Assembly: GCA_964468645.1 (NCBI GenBank) | Contig: CAYXUU010000023.1 | Location: forward strand, 1 to 64,000 | Length of the DNA stretch: 64,000 nucleotides | Reading direction: 5' to 3' | Source: JAIOZK01 sp964468645 | Lineage (GTDB): Bacteria > Bacteroidota > Bacteroidia > Bacteroidales > JAIOZK01 | Part shown: one piece after another, positions 53,449 to 62,681 of the stretch | Numbering within the stretch: the first letter of the stretch is position 1 | Layout of the letters: the number at the start of each line of letters is the position of its first letter | Translations under genes and position numbers: made by a program | Notes under the pieces: generated by a model | Seen by the model: the letters and a program-made list of their open reading frames with translations, nothing else | What the model was told of the DNA's origin: nothing | Database searches by the model: none

Positions 53449-54000
53449 TTATTGCGAATTTGTCCTCGGATTTAATATTCTTAAATAATGGTCTATATTT
53501 TCAATATGTTCAGCCAAGGTGCTGCCTTCCGTTCGTTTAATGATAATATCATATAACTTTTGGGAATCCCGGTTGCCTGATCCGATATTCATTTTTGCGT
53601 TAGTTCTGGCCATGATGTACTGTAAGGGTAAGCTATTTCCATCACTTAAATCAATAACAAGGTCAAATTCAGTATTCAGGAACTCTTTTACATAGTTCCC
53701 TTTTGGGATTCCGAACCAGTTGATATTCTTTGCATAGAAAAAGTCATAGGTTAGTTTTGGTAAATATTTGTCGGTGTCTTTTTTGCTTCTTACAAAACCC
53801 AGGGCTTTCAGAACTTTTTTTTCATCTTTAAGTTTTTCGACGAAATCCGAAACATACCTATAAATACTTTCATCACAAAGTGAATAAATGATCCCTATCA
53901 TTTTCACATCCCTGAAGTTTATTACTCTCTTACCTCTTTTTGCTTTAGATAAGCTGTTGGTAATTATCAGGTTCCCTATCCGGTTTTTTAGTTTATTCAC
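53449..54000 (-). CDS. DUF6913-type protein, 183 aa
   Basis: The soluble product has the pattern of a small alpha/beta family common in Bacteroidota (DUF6913): a positively charged N-terminal helix, a VKMIGIIYS strand, YDFFYAKNINWFGIP, EFDLVIDLSD and MNIGSGNRD, then LYDIII. No catalytic motif is evident. It lies 74 bp downstream of the carboxypeptidase start and 82 bp before the flavin reductase end. Function is unknown. Confidence 0.7.
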   Translation of the reverse strand: MNKLKNRIGNLIITNSLSKAKRGKRVINFRDVKMIGIIYSLCDESIYRYVSDFVEKLKDEKKVLKALGFVRSKKDTDKYLPKLTYDFFYAKNINWFGIPKGNYVKEFLNTEFDLVIDLSDGNSLPLQYIMARTNAKMNIGSGNRDSQKLYDIIIKRTEGSTLAEHIENIDHYLRILNPRTNSQ

Positions 54001-54082
54001 CTGTCAAAATTTATTTCAATATGAAAAGATAAATTTAAGTAAAGAATATATATCAGCGTAAATTAATTTTATTTTTTTTCCT

Positions 54083-54604
54083 TTAATTCAATTTTTGATA
54101 GCAGTCAAGGATTTCGCCAATATACAGGCGATGAAAATCCTTTTGAGGATAAATCTTTTCACAAATATCCGGTGCAAGATACTGTTCTTCCTTTATATCC
54201 GTGGCATAAATACTCCTGCAATCAATAATATATCTGGCTTCACTAAATCCCACGGAGGCATTTCCCGTTTCCAGTATTGTTAAGTTACATTGACCTACTT
54301 TATTGACGTCCCTGCCCGAATGTGTACCACAATAACTTAACACCTTCCTGTATTTTTCTTCGAAAAAACATAGTGTGAAATTGTTATACTTCTCTGTAAA
54401 CTTATACGTAAATCTTTGTGGTCTTACAAAAATATAAGCCACGGCTTTGTTCCACAGAAATCCCATTCCTCCCCAGGCTGCAGTCATGGTATTGAAGTCG
54501 TTGACAGGACCTGCCGTTATAAGCATCCAATCATAACCTATCATCCTGATAAAATTATCCCTGATCTTTTCGGGATTGATTTTAATAAAACTTTTGTCTT
54601 TCAT
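54083..54604 (-). CDS. Flavin reductase-like domain protein (FMN-binding split barrel)
   Basis: The 173-aa product has the flavin reductase-like fold pattern: LITAGPVNDFNTMTAAWGGMGF, followed by VRPQRFTYKF, FTLCFFEE and SVGFSEARY. Family members bind FMN and reduce flavin or act as small oxidoreductases. The partner and reaction are not clear. It is upstream of the DUF6913 gene on the same strand and 25 bp downstream of the peptide-binding lipoprotein gene, so the three may form one transcript. Confidence 0.8.
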   Translation of the reverse strand: MKDKSFIKINPEKIRDNFIRMIGYDWMLITAGPVNDFNTMTAAWGGMGFLWNKAVAYIFVRPQRFTYKFTEKYNNFTLCFFEEKYRKVLSYCGTHSGRDVNKVGQCNLTILETGNASVGFSEARYIIDCRSIYATDIKEEQYLAPDICEKIYPQKDFHRLYIGEILDCYQKLN

Positions 54605-54629
54605 ATTGCTTTATTTTAGGAGTTTAATA

Positions 54630-56255
54630 CTATAATTTCTTTACATTTCTGAGATCGAGTAAATTGATAGGATTGCTACCGAGCCCTGTGATACTGTTTT
54701 GAATAAAACGTAATACCTGGTCGTAATAAAGGATAACCACAGGTGATTCTTTCATAATAAGCGTGTTCATATCTGTGTAAAATTTAAACCGTAAACTATC
54801 ATTGACGATTAATTGTGACATCTCAAACATATCATCAAATGTATTATTTGAAAAATGTGTGTAATTCGGACCACCGGGTGAAAAGTTTTTACTGTAAAAC
54901 AATGATAAATAGTTTTCTGCATCGGGATAATCAGCCACCCAGGAAGCCCTGAAGAACTGCAGTTTGGACTGTGCTTTTAATTCTTTGATGGATCCAGGTG
55001 TATTTACATTTATATCAATCTCAATACCTATCTCGTTCAATTGATGTTGAATATATTTACAAAGATCCAGGTATTCGGATGTTGTGGATAGTATAATCAA
55101 AGGCAAATCCTTACCATTTTCAAAACCAGCCTGTTTCATAAGTTTCTGTGAAAGCCCCGGATTGTAATCATATCCTTTCATTTCAGCAGTGTCGAATGAA
55201 GGCATACCTGGTGGTATTATTCCATAATTGCCGGGTGTACCTATGCCGTTTCTCAGATATTTTATCATTTTTTTCCTGTCAAAACCAAAATTAATAGCCT
55301 TGCGTATAGCTATCATTCTGAGTGGGCTTTCCTTTGCAACAGCCAGTGAAGTATCAATCAATATCCCCAGGTATTCAGTATTGAGGTAGGGCTCTGTGAT
55401 CATATAAAATCTATCGTGGTATTTATGCTGGAGTTCACCCCGTTTTGTTAACAATTCATCTTTATAATTCGGATCTATTCCTGACATGAAGTCAAGGTTG
55501 CCCTTTACAAACTCAAGAAAGGCTGATTGTTTGTCTTTAAGAAAAGTGATGGCAACGGCATCAAGGTATGGAAGTTGTTCTTTTCCTGAATATTCAAAAT
55601 AATGATCATTCTTAAGTAAAACGAGTTTTACACCCTCTTTCCATATCTGAAACCGGAATGGACCGGTACCGGCTGGATTCTTCCGGAACTCATTATCAGG
55701 GTGTTCAACAATTTCTTCCGGAACAACAGCGCAATACTGGGTACACAGAATTCCTGAAAAAGGTGTAAACGGGTGTTTCAGATGTATCTCGAAAACACTA
55801 TCATTTACTGCCCTGAATCCGGCCTTATTATCAACAGAGTCGACAATATTAAAAACCCAGGCTCCCGGCGAGGCATTTTTTTTATCCATGATCCGGTTGA
55901 AACTATAAACAAAATCGGAGGCAACTACTTTTCTTCCCTGTCCGCCTGGAAAGAGTTGATGGTCATGAAAATAAACATCATCCCTGAGGAGGAATGTATA
56001 AAGCATTCCGTCATCAGATACCGACCAGGATTTAGCGATACATGGTTTTACAATCAACTGGCTGTCGAGCTGTAACAGGCCATTATAGAGTTGATTACAA
56101 ATCCAGATATTGGCCAGGTTCATTGCATAGGCAGGGTCGAGTGAAGTAACCCCGGCAGCTTCATTGTACCTGAAAACGGTTTTTTCTTCTTCTTCACGTT
56201 TGGTAGAGCATGAGATCAATATAATAAATATAAATACCAGGTGAATTGCTTTCAT
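54630..56255 (-). CDS. Oligopeptide-type ABC transporter substrate-binding lipoprotein
   Basis: The 541-aa product has a lipoprotein signal (HLVFIFIILISCSTKREEE, lipobox Cys near residue 16) and the family 5 solute-binding fold: SLDPAYAMNLANIWICNQLYNGLL, GTGPFRF, KAINFGFDRKKMIKYL and DYPDAENYLSLFYS. It should bind peptides or a related substrate for an Opp/Dpp-type permease, whose membrane and ATPase parts are not in the window. A promoter lies just upstream at 56275-56305. Confidence 0.88.
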   Translation of the reverse strand: MKAIHLVFIFIILISCSTKREEEEKTVFRYNEAAGVTSLDPAYAMNLANIWICNQLYNGLLQLDSQLIVKPCIAKSWSVSDDGMLYTFLLRDDVYFHDHQLFPGGQGRKVVASDFVYSFNRIMDKKNASPGAWVFNIVDSVDNKAGFRAVNDSVFEIHLKHPFTPFSGILCTQYCAVVPEEIVEHPDNEFRKNPAGTGPFRFQIWKEGVKLVLLKNDHYFEYSGKEQLPYLDAVAITFLKDKQSAFLEFVKGNLDFMSGIDPNYKDELLTKRGELQHKYHDRFYMITEPYLNTEYLGILIDTSLAVAKESPLRMIAIRKAINFGFDRKKMIKYLRNGIGTPGNYGIIPPGMPSFDTAEMKGYDYNPGLSQKLMKQAGFENGKDLPLIILSTTSEYLDLCKYIQHQLNEIGIEIDINVNTPGSIKELKAQSKLQFFRASWVADYPDAENYLSLFYSKNFSPGGPNYTHFSNNTFDDMFEMSQLIVNDSLRFKFYTDMNTLIMKESPVVILYYDQVLRFIQNSITGLGSNPINLLDLRNVKKL

Positions 56256-56274
56256 ATTTCTGATTATGGATTCT

Positions 56275-56305
56275 CAAAGATAAACTTTCGTAATTCTTGA
56301 ACAAA
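56275..56305 (-). promoter_or_regulatory. Promoter of the peptide-binding lipoprotein gene
   Basis: Read on the minus strand, TTTG (56305-56302) is followed after 19 nt by TATCTTTG (56282-56275), an exact match to the Bacteroidota consensus. The ATG at 56255 lies 19 nt after the -7 box. Confidence 0.65.
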
Positions 56306-56335
56306 CATAGAATGGTTTGAAATTAAAAATCGGCC

Positions 56336-56366
56336 TTGATATCAGGCCTCTTATTTCGTATATTTG
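56336..56366 (+). promoter_or_regulatory. Promoter of the cytidylate-kinase-like gene
   Basis: TTGAT at 56336-56340 is followed after 18 nt by TATATTTG at 56359-56366, matching the Bacteroidota consensus. The ATG at 56395 lies 28 nt later. Confidence 0.65.
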
Positions 56367-56394
56367 TATATAACGGTAATAAAAAATCATCACC

Positions 56395-57114
56395 ATGGAC
56401 AACATCTTTATTAATTATATGAATCAACGTTTTCAGTTACGCAATCTCTCAGATATGCCTGATAATCCTCCTGATAAAGCAGAAAAAGGACCAGTGGTAA
56501 CCATATCCAGGGAGGTAGGTTGCTCGGGCGACGAGTTTGCCAGGTTCCTTGCCCAGAGGATCAATAATCATTTTAACCTTGCCGGGAAAAAGAGTGCCTG
56601 GAAGTGGGTGAATAAACAGATCCTTTTTGAATCAGCAGATCAGCTTGATATTGATGTGTCGAAAATCAAATATATTTTCAAAGCTGAGAAAAAAGGCTTT
56701 ATGGATGAAATTGTAGGCGCACTGGCATCCAGGTATTATAAAAATGACCGGCTGATAAGAAAAACGATTAAGAAGGTAGTTGACAGGCTGGCATGGCAGG
56801 GTAATATTATTATCGTAGGACGTGGTGGAGTAGCTTATACCAGAGATGTAACAAAATCATTGCACATTAAGTTGATGGCACCACTCAGGTGGAGAATAAA
56901 TAATATTAGTAACAAGCATGAAATCTCTTATGCCGATGCAGAAATATATGTTAACGAAGTAGATGAAAAAAGAAAGCAACTGGTTGACATTTTTATGGAG
57001 TGCAAGACAAGCGACTGCATCTTCGATATTATCCTCAATTGCCAGACCATGGAAACTGAGGAAAGATTGGATTTAATTATGAATATACTGCAAAAGCGGG
57101 AATTCTTTTCGTAA
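56395..57114 (+). CDS. Cytidylate-kinase-like family protein
   Basis: The 239-aa product has a P-loop-like start (VVTISREVGCSGDEFA) in which the usual GxxGxGK is altered, and the family pattern of a Cmk2-like domain (IIIVGRGGVAYTRD, then a C-terminal LID-like helix region). It may phosphorylate a nucleoside monophosphate or another small molecule. The Lys of the canonical P-loop is missing, so activity is uncertain. It converges with lon (27 bp between). Confidence 0.75.
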   Translation: MDNIFINYMNQRFQLRNLSDMPDNPPDKAEKGPVVTISREVGCSGDEFARFLAQRINNHFNLAGKKSAWKWVNKQILFESADQLDIDVSKIKYIFKAEKKGFMDEIVGALASRYYKNDRLIRKTIKKVVDRLAWQGNIIIVGRGGVAYTRDVTKSLHIKLMAPLRWRINNISNKHEISYADAEIYVNEVDEKRKQLVDIFMECKTSDCIFDIILNCQTMETEERLDLIMNILQKREFFS

Positions 57115-57141
57115 GTATAGTATTAAAATGATAGGCTATGC

Positions 57142-59607
57142 TCATGTGAGTTTCCTGGCATTGGCCACTTTTTCTTTAAGAAGTGCCAGGTTTACCAGGT
57201 CTATCATTTCATCTATATAGTGAAAATTTAATCCGCTGATATAATCATCCTTGATCGCTTCGATATCTTTTTTATTCTCTCTGGAGATTATGATATCTTT
57301 AATCCTGGCACGTTTGGCTGCAAGTATCTTTTCCTTGATACCACCAACCGGCAATACTTTACCGCGGAGAGTAATCTCTCCTGTCATTGCCAGTTTTGTC
57401 CTCACCTTCCGCTGTGTAAATGCGCTGGCAAGCGCGGTAAACAATGTTATACCAGCAGACGGGCCATCTTTAGGCGTTGCACCTTCAGGGATATGGATAT
57501 GTACATTCCAGCTTTTGAAGATTTCACTGCTTAAATTCAGAATATCCGCGTGTGATTTAAGATACTCAAATGCTATGGATGCCGATTCTTTCATTACATC
57601 GCCAAGGTTTCCGGTTAATGTCAGATCACCTTTTCCGGGACTCAGGCTGACTTCCACAAATAGTATCTCCCCTCCTACCACAGTCCAGGCAAGGCCGGTA
57701 ACCACACCAGCAACATTGTGTTTAATTTCCCTGTCTTTTTGAAAATGAGCGGGGCCGAGTATATTTACAAGATCCTCATCGGTCGTCTTGATATTATACT
57801 TCTTCTTCATTGCAATGAACTTGGCATTAAACCTCATTATTTTGGCAATATTCTTTTCCAGGTTTCTGACCCCGGCTTCCCTTGTATAATCCTGGACTAT
57901 CTTTTCCAGTATTGACTTTGAGAAAATGAGATGTTTACGTTTAATACCATGTTCTTTGTATTGTTTCGGAATGAGGTGTCTTTTTGCAATTTCAAGTTTC
58001 TCTTCAAGAAGATAACCACTCAGGTCGATAACCTCCATTCTGTCAATAAGAGCAGGATGTATCGTTGCCAGTGTATTTGCCGTTCCGATGAACATGACCT
58101 TGGAAAGATCATATTCCATCTCAAGATAGTTATCATAAAATGTTGTGTTCTGCTCCGGATCAAGAACTTCAAGTAAAGCTGCCTGGGGATCGCCACTAAA
58201 ATTAGCACCTGATACCTTATCGATCTCATCAAGCACAAAAACAGGATTGGAAGATTTCGCCTTACGCAACCGCTGGATAATCCTCCCTGGCATAGCACCG
58301 ATATATGTTTTTCTGTGCCCTCTTAATTCTGCTTCATCACGAACACCGCCGAGCGACATTCTAATATATTTTCTGCCTAATGCCCTGGCAACAGATTTAC
58401 CCAGGGAGGTTTTACCTACACCCGGGGGGCCAACAAGACAAAGTATGGGAGATTTGAGGTCATTTTTTAGTTTGATCACCGCGAGATACTCGATGATCCT
58501 TTCCTTGATCTTATCCAGTCCGAAATGATCCTGATCAAGGACCTTCTGGGCATGATCGAGGTCGAGGTTGTCTTTTGTATATTCGCCCCATGGCAGATCC
58601 GCAAGCATTTCCAGGTAATTAACCTGTATGGAGTATTCGGCTGCCTGAGGGTTCATGCGCTGAAGCTTTTTTAATTCCTTATCAAAAATCTCAGCAACGT
58701 CTTTAGACCATTTTTTGGTTTTTGCCTTTTTCTCAAGCTCCATGATCTCCTGTTCGTTGGGATTACCACCAAGTTCTTCCTGTATGGTCTTCAATTGCTG
58801 GCTTAACATATAATCACGTTGTTGCTTGTCAAGGTCGGTTTTAACCTTATCCTGGATCTGGTTCTTAAGTTCCAGCATCTGCAGTTCTTTTGTGAGGGCT
58901 GTAAGAACCTGATTGGCCCTGTCTTTCAGATCGGATATTTCAAGAAGTTTCTGTTTGTCAATGATCTCAATGTTGAGGTTTGAAGAAATGAAGTTTACCA
59001 GGAACACCTGGCTTTCAATATTCTTGATGGCAAATGTAGCCTCTGACGGAATGCTGGGTGATTGTTTAATGATTTGAATAGAAAGGTCTTTCAAAGAATC
59101 AATAAGAGCATTAAAATTAGGATCCTTGTCATGTTTCTCTATCTTTTCAAATGCAGAAACCTTTGCTATAAAATATGGATCCGTTTGAACAAGTTCATCT
59201 AACTGAAATCGCTTTTTTCCCTGAATAATTGCCGTGGTTGATCCATCAGGCATTTGAAGTATCTTGATAATATTAGCAACTGTCCCTATCCTGTTCAGGT
59301 CTTCAAAACCGGGGTCCTCTACTTTATCATCCTTTTGTGCCACTACCCCTATAACCGCTTTGCTTTTATAAGCTTCCCTGATCAGCAGTATCGATTTATC
59401 ACGACCAACAGTAATTGGTATTACAACACCCGGAAAAAGGACTGTATTTCTGAGTGGAAGTATGGGTAAGGTTTCAGGAATTTCCTCGGCATTAATCAAT
59501 TCTTCATCTTCTGAGGATAGCAATGGTATAAACTCTGTTTCTGCATCGATCATATCCAAAAAACCATGCTCAAATTTATTCCATGATGTATTCATATTTC
59601 TTGTCAA
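57142..59607 (-). CDS. lon: ATP-dependent Lon protease
   Basis: The 821-aa product has an N-terminal substrate-binding domain (LPILPLRNTVLFPGVVIPI), a AAA+ module (GPPGVGKTSLGKSVA; FVLDEIDKV) and the Ser-Lys protease domain (PKDGPSAGIT; GGIKEKILAAKRA). It degrades misfolded and regulatory proteins. ATG 59607 is used, with ATG 59595 as an alternative. The upstream gap 59608-59779 shows no gene. Confidence 0.97.
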   Translation of the reverse strand: MTRNMNTSWNKFEHGFLDMIDAETEFIPLLSSEDEELINAEEIPETLPILPLRNTVLFPGVVIPITVGRDKSILLIREAYKSKAVIGVVAQKDDKVEDPGFEDLNRIGTVANIIKILQMPDGSTTAIIQGKKRFQLDELVQTDPYFIAKVSAFEKIEKHDKDPNFNALIDSLKDLSIQIIKQSPSIPSEATFAIKNIESQVFLVNFISSNLNIEIIDKQKLLEISDLKDRANQVLTALTKELQMLELKNQIQDKVKTDLDKQQRDYMLSQQLKTIQEELGGNPNEQEIMELEKKAKTKKWSKDVAEIFDKELKKLQRMNPQAAEYSIQVNYLEMLADLPWGEYTKDNLDLDHAQKVLDQDHFGLDKIKERIIEYLAVIKLKNDLKSPILCLVGPPGVGKTSLGKSVARALGRKYIRMSLGGVRDEAELRGHRKTYIGAMPGRIIQRLRKAKSSNPVFVLDEIDKVSGANFSGDPQAALLEVLDPEQNTTFYDNYLEMEYDLSKVMFIGTANTLATIHPALIDRMEVIDLSGYLLEEKLEIAKRHLIPKQYKEHGIKRKHLIFSKSILEKIVQDYTREAGVRNLEKNIAKIMRFNAKFIAMKKKYNIKTTDEDLVNILGPAHFQKDREIKHNVAGVVTGLAWTVVGGEILFVEVSLSPGKGDLTLTGNLGDVMKESASIAFEYLKSHADILNLSSEIFKSWNVHIHIPEGATPKDGPSAGITLFTALASAFTQRKVRTKLAMTGEITLRGKVLPVGGIKEKILAAKRARIKDIIISRENKKDIEAIKDDYISGLNFHYIDEMIDLVNLALLKEKVANARKLT

Positions 59608-59779
59608 ATTGTCAGTTATCTAAAAAACCTCAATAATAACAAACTTTTTTCAAATTTGCAATATATTGAGGATCAATAATTAAATAGGTTAATTTCGTTT
59701 ACTTTTAAAATTAATTAATCAGTATGTTGTAATTGTCAAGGAATGTGCCAGAATTAAGGTTTAGGCATAAATTTTTGAT

Positions 59780-60958
59780 TCAGGCATTAACCCTATTATT
59801 GTAGATAAAGCGAAGAATCTCCTTCTCAGTATCATCAAAATCCTTATCCCGGCGTTTCAGAACTGTATCGGCTACATCAAAGGCTTTGTTTAAATCGTAA
59901 CGTGAAAATCCGCTTGTACCACCCCAGGAGAATGATGGTATGAAATTCCGCTGAAATCCAGGACCGAAAACATTAACGTTCACACCAATGACTGTTCCTG
60001 TATTGAACATGGTATTGATACCACATTTCGTATGGTCGCCCATGATAAAACCACAGAATTGGAGACCTGTTCTTACGAATGTCTGATCAGGATATGACCA
60101 TATTCTTACTTCATCATAGGTGTTATTGAGGTTGGAATTTTTGGTTCCGGCACCAAGGTTGCACCATTCCCCAATCACAGAGTTTCCGATGTATCCGTCA
60201 TGAGGTTTATTTGAGTGCCCGATAAAAACAACATTATTAAGCTCACCGCCAACTTTTGAATAAGGCCCAATAGTAGTCCCTCCGTAGATCCTTGCCCCCA
60301 TCTTAACGATGGAATGGTCGCAAATGGCAACAGGGCCGCGCAGAATTGCACCTTCCATTATTTCAGCATGCTTGCCAATATAAATAGGTCCTGTAGAAGC
60401 ATTTAGAATAGCGCAGCTTACTTTAGCCCCTTCTTCAATAAAAATATCTTTTTCGTTAAAAACCCTGTTGGTGTCATCGGCAGTTTGCGACTTTCTACCG
60501 GCAGTTATGAGTTCAAAATCTTCTGTAATACCTCTGCTGTTTTTTGAGAAAATATCCCAGGTTTCGTCGAGCTTCAGGAAACCACTATCAGTTTCAATTT
60601 CATTAATCCCTTCTGTGTCACCCTCCCCGACCTTTTCAAGATCATCAGCCGCTACATGAAGTGCAACAATAGTTGTTCCTGATACCAGGGCGTCTTTGGG
60701 TTTAAGTTTTTTAACAAGTTCCGCAAGTGCAGCTGTTGGCCCAACAGAGCCATTGATAAGAATATTGTGATCAGCTTTATGAATGGGGTATTTTCCAGCA
60801 AGATAGTTTTCGGTAAGAGAACTGGTTGTCTCCCCAAGATATTTTTCCCACTTTTCCCTGATTGTAAGAATTCCAACCCGTATGTCAGCAACCGGTCTGG
60901 TAAAGGAAACCGGTAACAGGTAGTTGCGTCTGAAATTATCAAAAAGTATATAATTCAT
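59780..60958 (-). CDS. GlmU-like putative sugar nucleotidyltransferase
   Basis: The 392-aa product has an N-terminal NTase-like region beginning NYILFDNFRRNYLLPVSFTRP and a C-terminal left-handed beta-helix of hexapeptide repeats (IYIGKHAEIMEGAILRG, IVKMGARIYGGTTIG, CGINTMFNTGTVIG). The layout matches the Bacteroidota GlmU-family proteins of unknown substrate. Typical GlmU nucleotide-binding motifs are not clear, so it may act only as an acyltransferase-like or structural protein. A TACTTTTG box lies on the minus strand at 61012-61019. Confidence 0.8.
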   Translation of the reverse strand: MNYILFDNFRRNYLLPVSFTRPVADIRVGILTIREKWEKYLGETTSSLTENYLAGKYPIHKADHNILINGSVGPTAALAELVKKLKPKDALVSGTTIVALHVAADDLEKVGEGDTEGINEIETDSGFLKLDETWDIFSKNSRGITEDFELITAGRKSQTADDTNRVFNEKDIFIEEGAKVSCAILNASTGPIYIGKHAEIMEGAILRGPVAICDHSIVKMGARIYGGTTIGPYSKVGGELNNVVFIGHSNKPHDGYIGNSVIGEWCNLGAGTKNSNLNNTYDEVRIWSYPDQTFVRTGLQFCGFIMGDHTKCGINTMFNTGTVIGVNVNVFGPGFQRNFIPSFSWGGTSGFSRYDLNKAFDVADTVLKRRDKDFDDTEKEILRFIYNNRVNA

Positions 60959-61082
60959 CTGTTTAAAACTTTACAGGATTATGATTTTGCAATGCCACAA
61001 TATTTTATAGACAAAAGTAATGGTTAAATGATTGCATGCTTACCTGAAATGGATGTAATTTTTACAGATTCTTAATAATAAA

Positions 61083-61106
61083 AAAGCCCTCATCGTCGAG
61101 GGCTTT
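61083..61106 (-). terminator. Intrinsic terminator of rpmE2
   Basis: AAAGCCCTC (61083-61091) pairs with GAGGGCTTT (61098-61106) around a 6-nt loop. On the minus strand the hairpin is followed by a T-rich run. It begins 4 nt after the rpmE2 gene end. Confidence 0.9.
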
Positions 61107-61109
61107 ACA

Positions 61110-61379
61110 TTATGAATTATTTTTTTTGTCAAGATGCCTCTTATAACGATTTTTGAATTTGTCAACACGACCTGCGGTATCCACAAACTTCATCTTTCCT
61201 GTAAAATAAGGATGTGATGTATGCGAGATCTCAAGCTTTACAAGTGGATATTCTTTGCCATCTTCCCACTCAATTTTATCTTTTGTTTTAACTGTTGATT
61301 TCGTAATGAATGTATAACCATTCGACATATCTTTAAAAACAACTAATCTGTAGTCTTTTGGATGTAAATCTTTCTTCAT
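61110..61379 (-). CDS. rpmE2: 50S ribosomal protein L31, type B
   Basis: The 89-aa product starts MKKDLHPKDYRLVVFKDM and has the SHPYFTGKMKFVDTAGRVDKF signature. It lacks the four zinc-binding Cys of the other L31 form, which makes it type B. It belongs to the large ribosomal subunit. Promoter and terminator flank it closely, so it is a monocistronic unit. Confidence 0.96.
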   Translation of the reverse strand: MKKDLHPKDYRLVVFKDMSNGYTFITKSTVKTKDKIEWEDGKEYPLVKLEISHTSHPYFTGKMKFVDTAGRVDKFKNRYKRHLDKKNNS

Positions 61380-61404
61380 TGCTTTACCTCTGATTTTAGG
61401 GGCG

Positions 61405-61436
61405 CAAAGATAGATATTTAATCAATAATTATCAAA
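61405..61436 (-). promoter_or_regulatory. Promoter of rpmE2
   Basis: On the minus strand TTTG (61436-61433) is followed after 20 nt by TATCTTTG (61412-61405), an exact TAnnTTTG match. The ATG at 61379 is 25 nt further. Confidence 0.65.
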
Positions 61437-61472
61437 ATATTTGAGTTTTTTTTTATCTTATTTAAATATATG

Positions 61473-62534
61473 TTAAAGTCCGAGTAAAAACTCAAGGGTA
61501 TCAATTCCATCCTGGTAGTCCCATATCTCCGGATCCTGGCTCCTTCCGAATGCAATGGAATCAATGGTATAAGCCTCACCAGATACAATACACTGTATCT
61601 TATCCTTGTCTGGTTTCAGGATGGGTAATACATCTTCAATTTTTTCATACTCCTCATAATGAACAACTGACACGGGCGAGCTCAAAGCTATCTCAGGTGT
61701 CAGAAGCAAAAAACCATTATCGTAGTGTGCAGTATTGTTAATCATAAAAATCGATTTGAAGTAGTCGTAGTTATTCCTGTATTTATGATTGTCCGCAACA
61801 TAATCAAAACAATCAAAAGCTTTGAATAGGTTATCAAATGAATAATCTTTTGGAATAAAGATTTTTGACACATTCCTGCAACCAAGCCCAAAATAGAGAA
61901 AGATATCCCTGCCTAAATCCCGGAGTTGATCCTGTGTTTCTTGCCCGTTGATTATAGCTATTCCATTTCTGTTTTTTCTGATGATATGAGGGTATTTTCC
62001 AAAGTAGTAATCAAAGTACCTTGAGGTATTGTCACTCCCGGTTGCAATAATTGCATCAATGTCCTTAAGCAGATCCTCGGTAAAACTGATATTTTCTGCA
62101 AAACGAATATCTATTTCTATTAGCAATTTCGCAATTGTGGGTATAATTCGGTTATCCTGTGATGAAAGTTTGCCAAGCAATTTATGGCCTGATATCAGTA
62201 CACAAAGGAAATCATGAAACCCGACTGCCGGTATATTTCCAGCCATTACAACACCGATTGTTTTTTTATCGTGGATTTTATCAAGAAAAGGTTGATATGG
62301 CGTTAACCAGGCATTAATCTTATCCAAATAAAGACTTGATCCGATCGATAATAATGCCTGCCTGACATGGCCTGAAATAAACCATGGATTATAATGTACC
62401 GATTCTTCGACCAGTTGATTTAGTACCTGCATACTTCCAAAGCGCCATGTTTTCGTGGAAGGATCATCTAAGGCAACTTTCCTCAGGCATTCTCCCAGGA
62501 CACTTATTGCATCAATTTTTTCATTTAGTATCAT
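61473..62534 (-). CDS. LuxC-type acyl-CoA reductase, 353 aa
   Basis: The product matches the acyl-CoA reductase (LuxC) family: an aldehyde-dehydrogenase-like fold with VVMAGNIPAVGFHDF near residue 95, IATGSDNTSRYFDYYF near residue 165, and the catalytic Cys in YFGLGCRNVSKIF. It should reduce an acyl-CoA (or acyl-ACP) to an aldehyde using NADPH. No luxD or luxE partner is present, so this is not a light-producing operon. It is divergent from serC, an arrangement seen in other Bacteroidota. A TATTTTTG box lies on the minus strand at 62557-62564. Confidence 0.85.
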   Translation of the reverse strand: MILNEKIDAISVLGECLRKVALDDPSTKTWRFGSMQVLNQLVEESVHYNPWFISGHVRQALLSIGSSLYLDKINAWLTPYQPFLDKIHDKKTIGVVMAGNIPAVGFHDFLCVLISGHKLLGKLSSQDNRIIPTIAKLLIEIDIRFAENISFTEDLLKDIDAIIATGSDNTSRYFDYYFGKYPHIIRKNRNGIAIINGQETQDQLRDLGRDIFLYFGLGCRNVSKIFIPKDYSFDNLFKAFDCFDYVADNHKYRNNYDYFKSIFMINNTAHYDNGFLLLTPEIALSSPVSVVHYEEYEKIEDVLPILKPDKDKIQCIVSGEAYTIDSIAFGRSQDPEIWDYQDGIDTLEFLLGL

Positions 62535-62681
62535 ATGATTACAAGCTATTAAAGGGCAAAAATAGCAACAAAGAATTTATATGATAAACTGCAGATTGTT
62601 ATATTAAAATTTTATCTTTGCGGTTCATTATTCATCTAAGTTAATTACTAATTATAACCGAAACCAAATTTACTGGATATT

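Noticed and set aside
61473..62534. Part of a bioluminescence operon
   Set aside because: No luxA, luxB, luxD or luxE is nearby, and LuxC-type reductases are common in Bacteroidota without light production.
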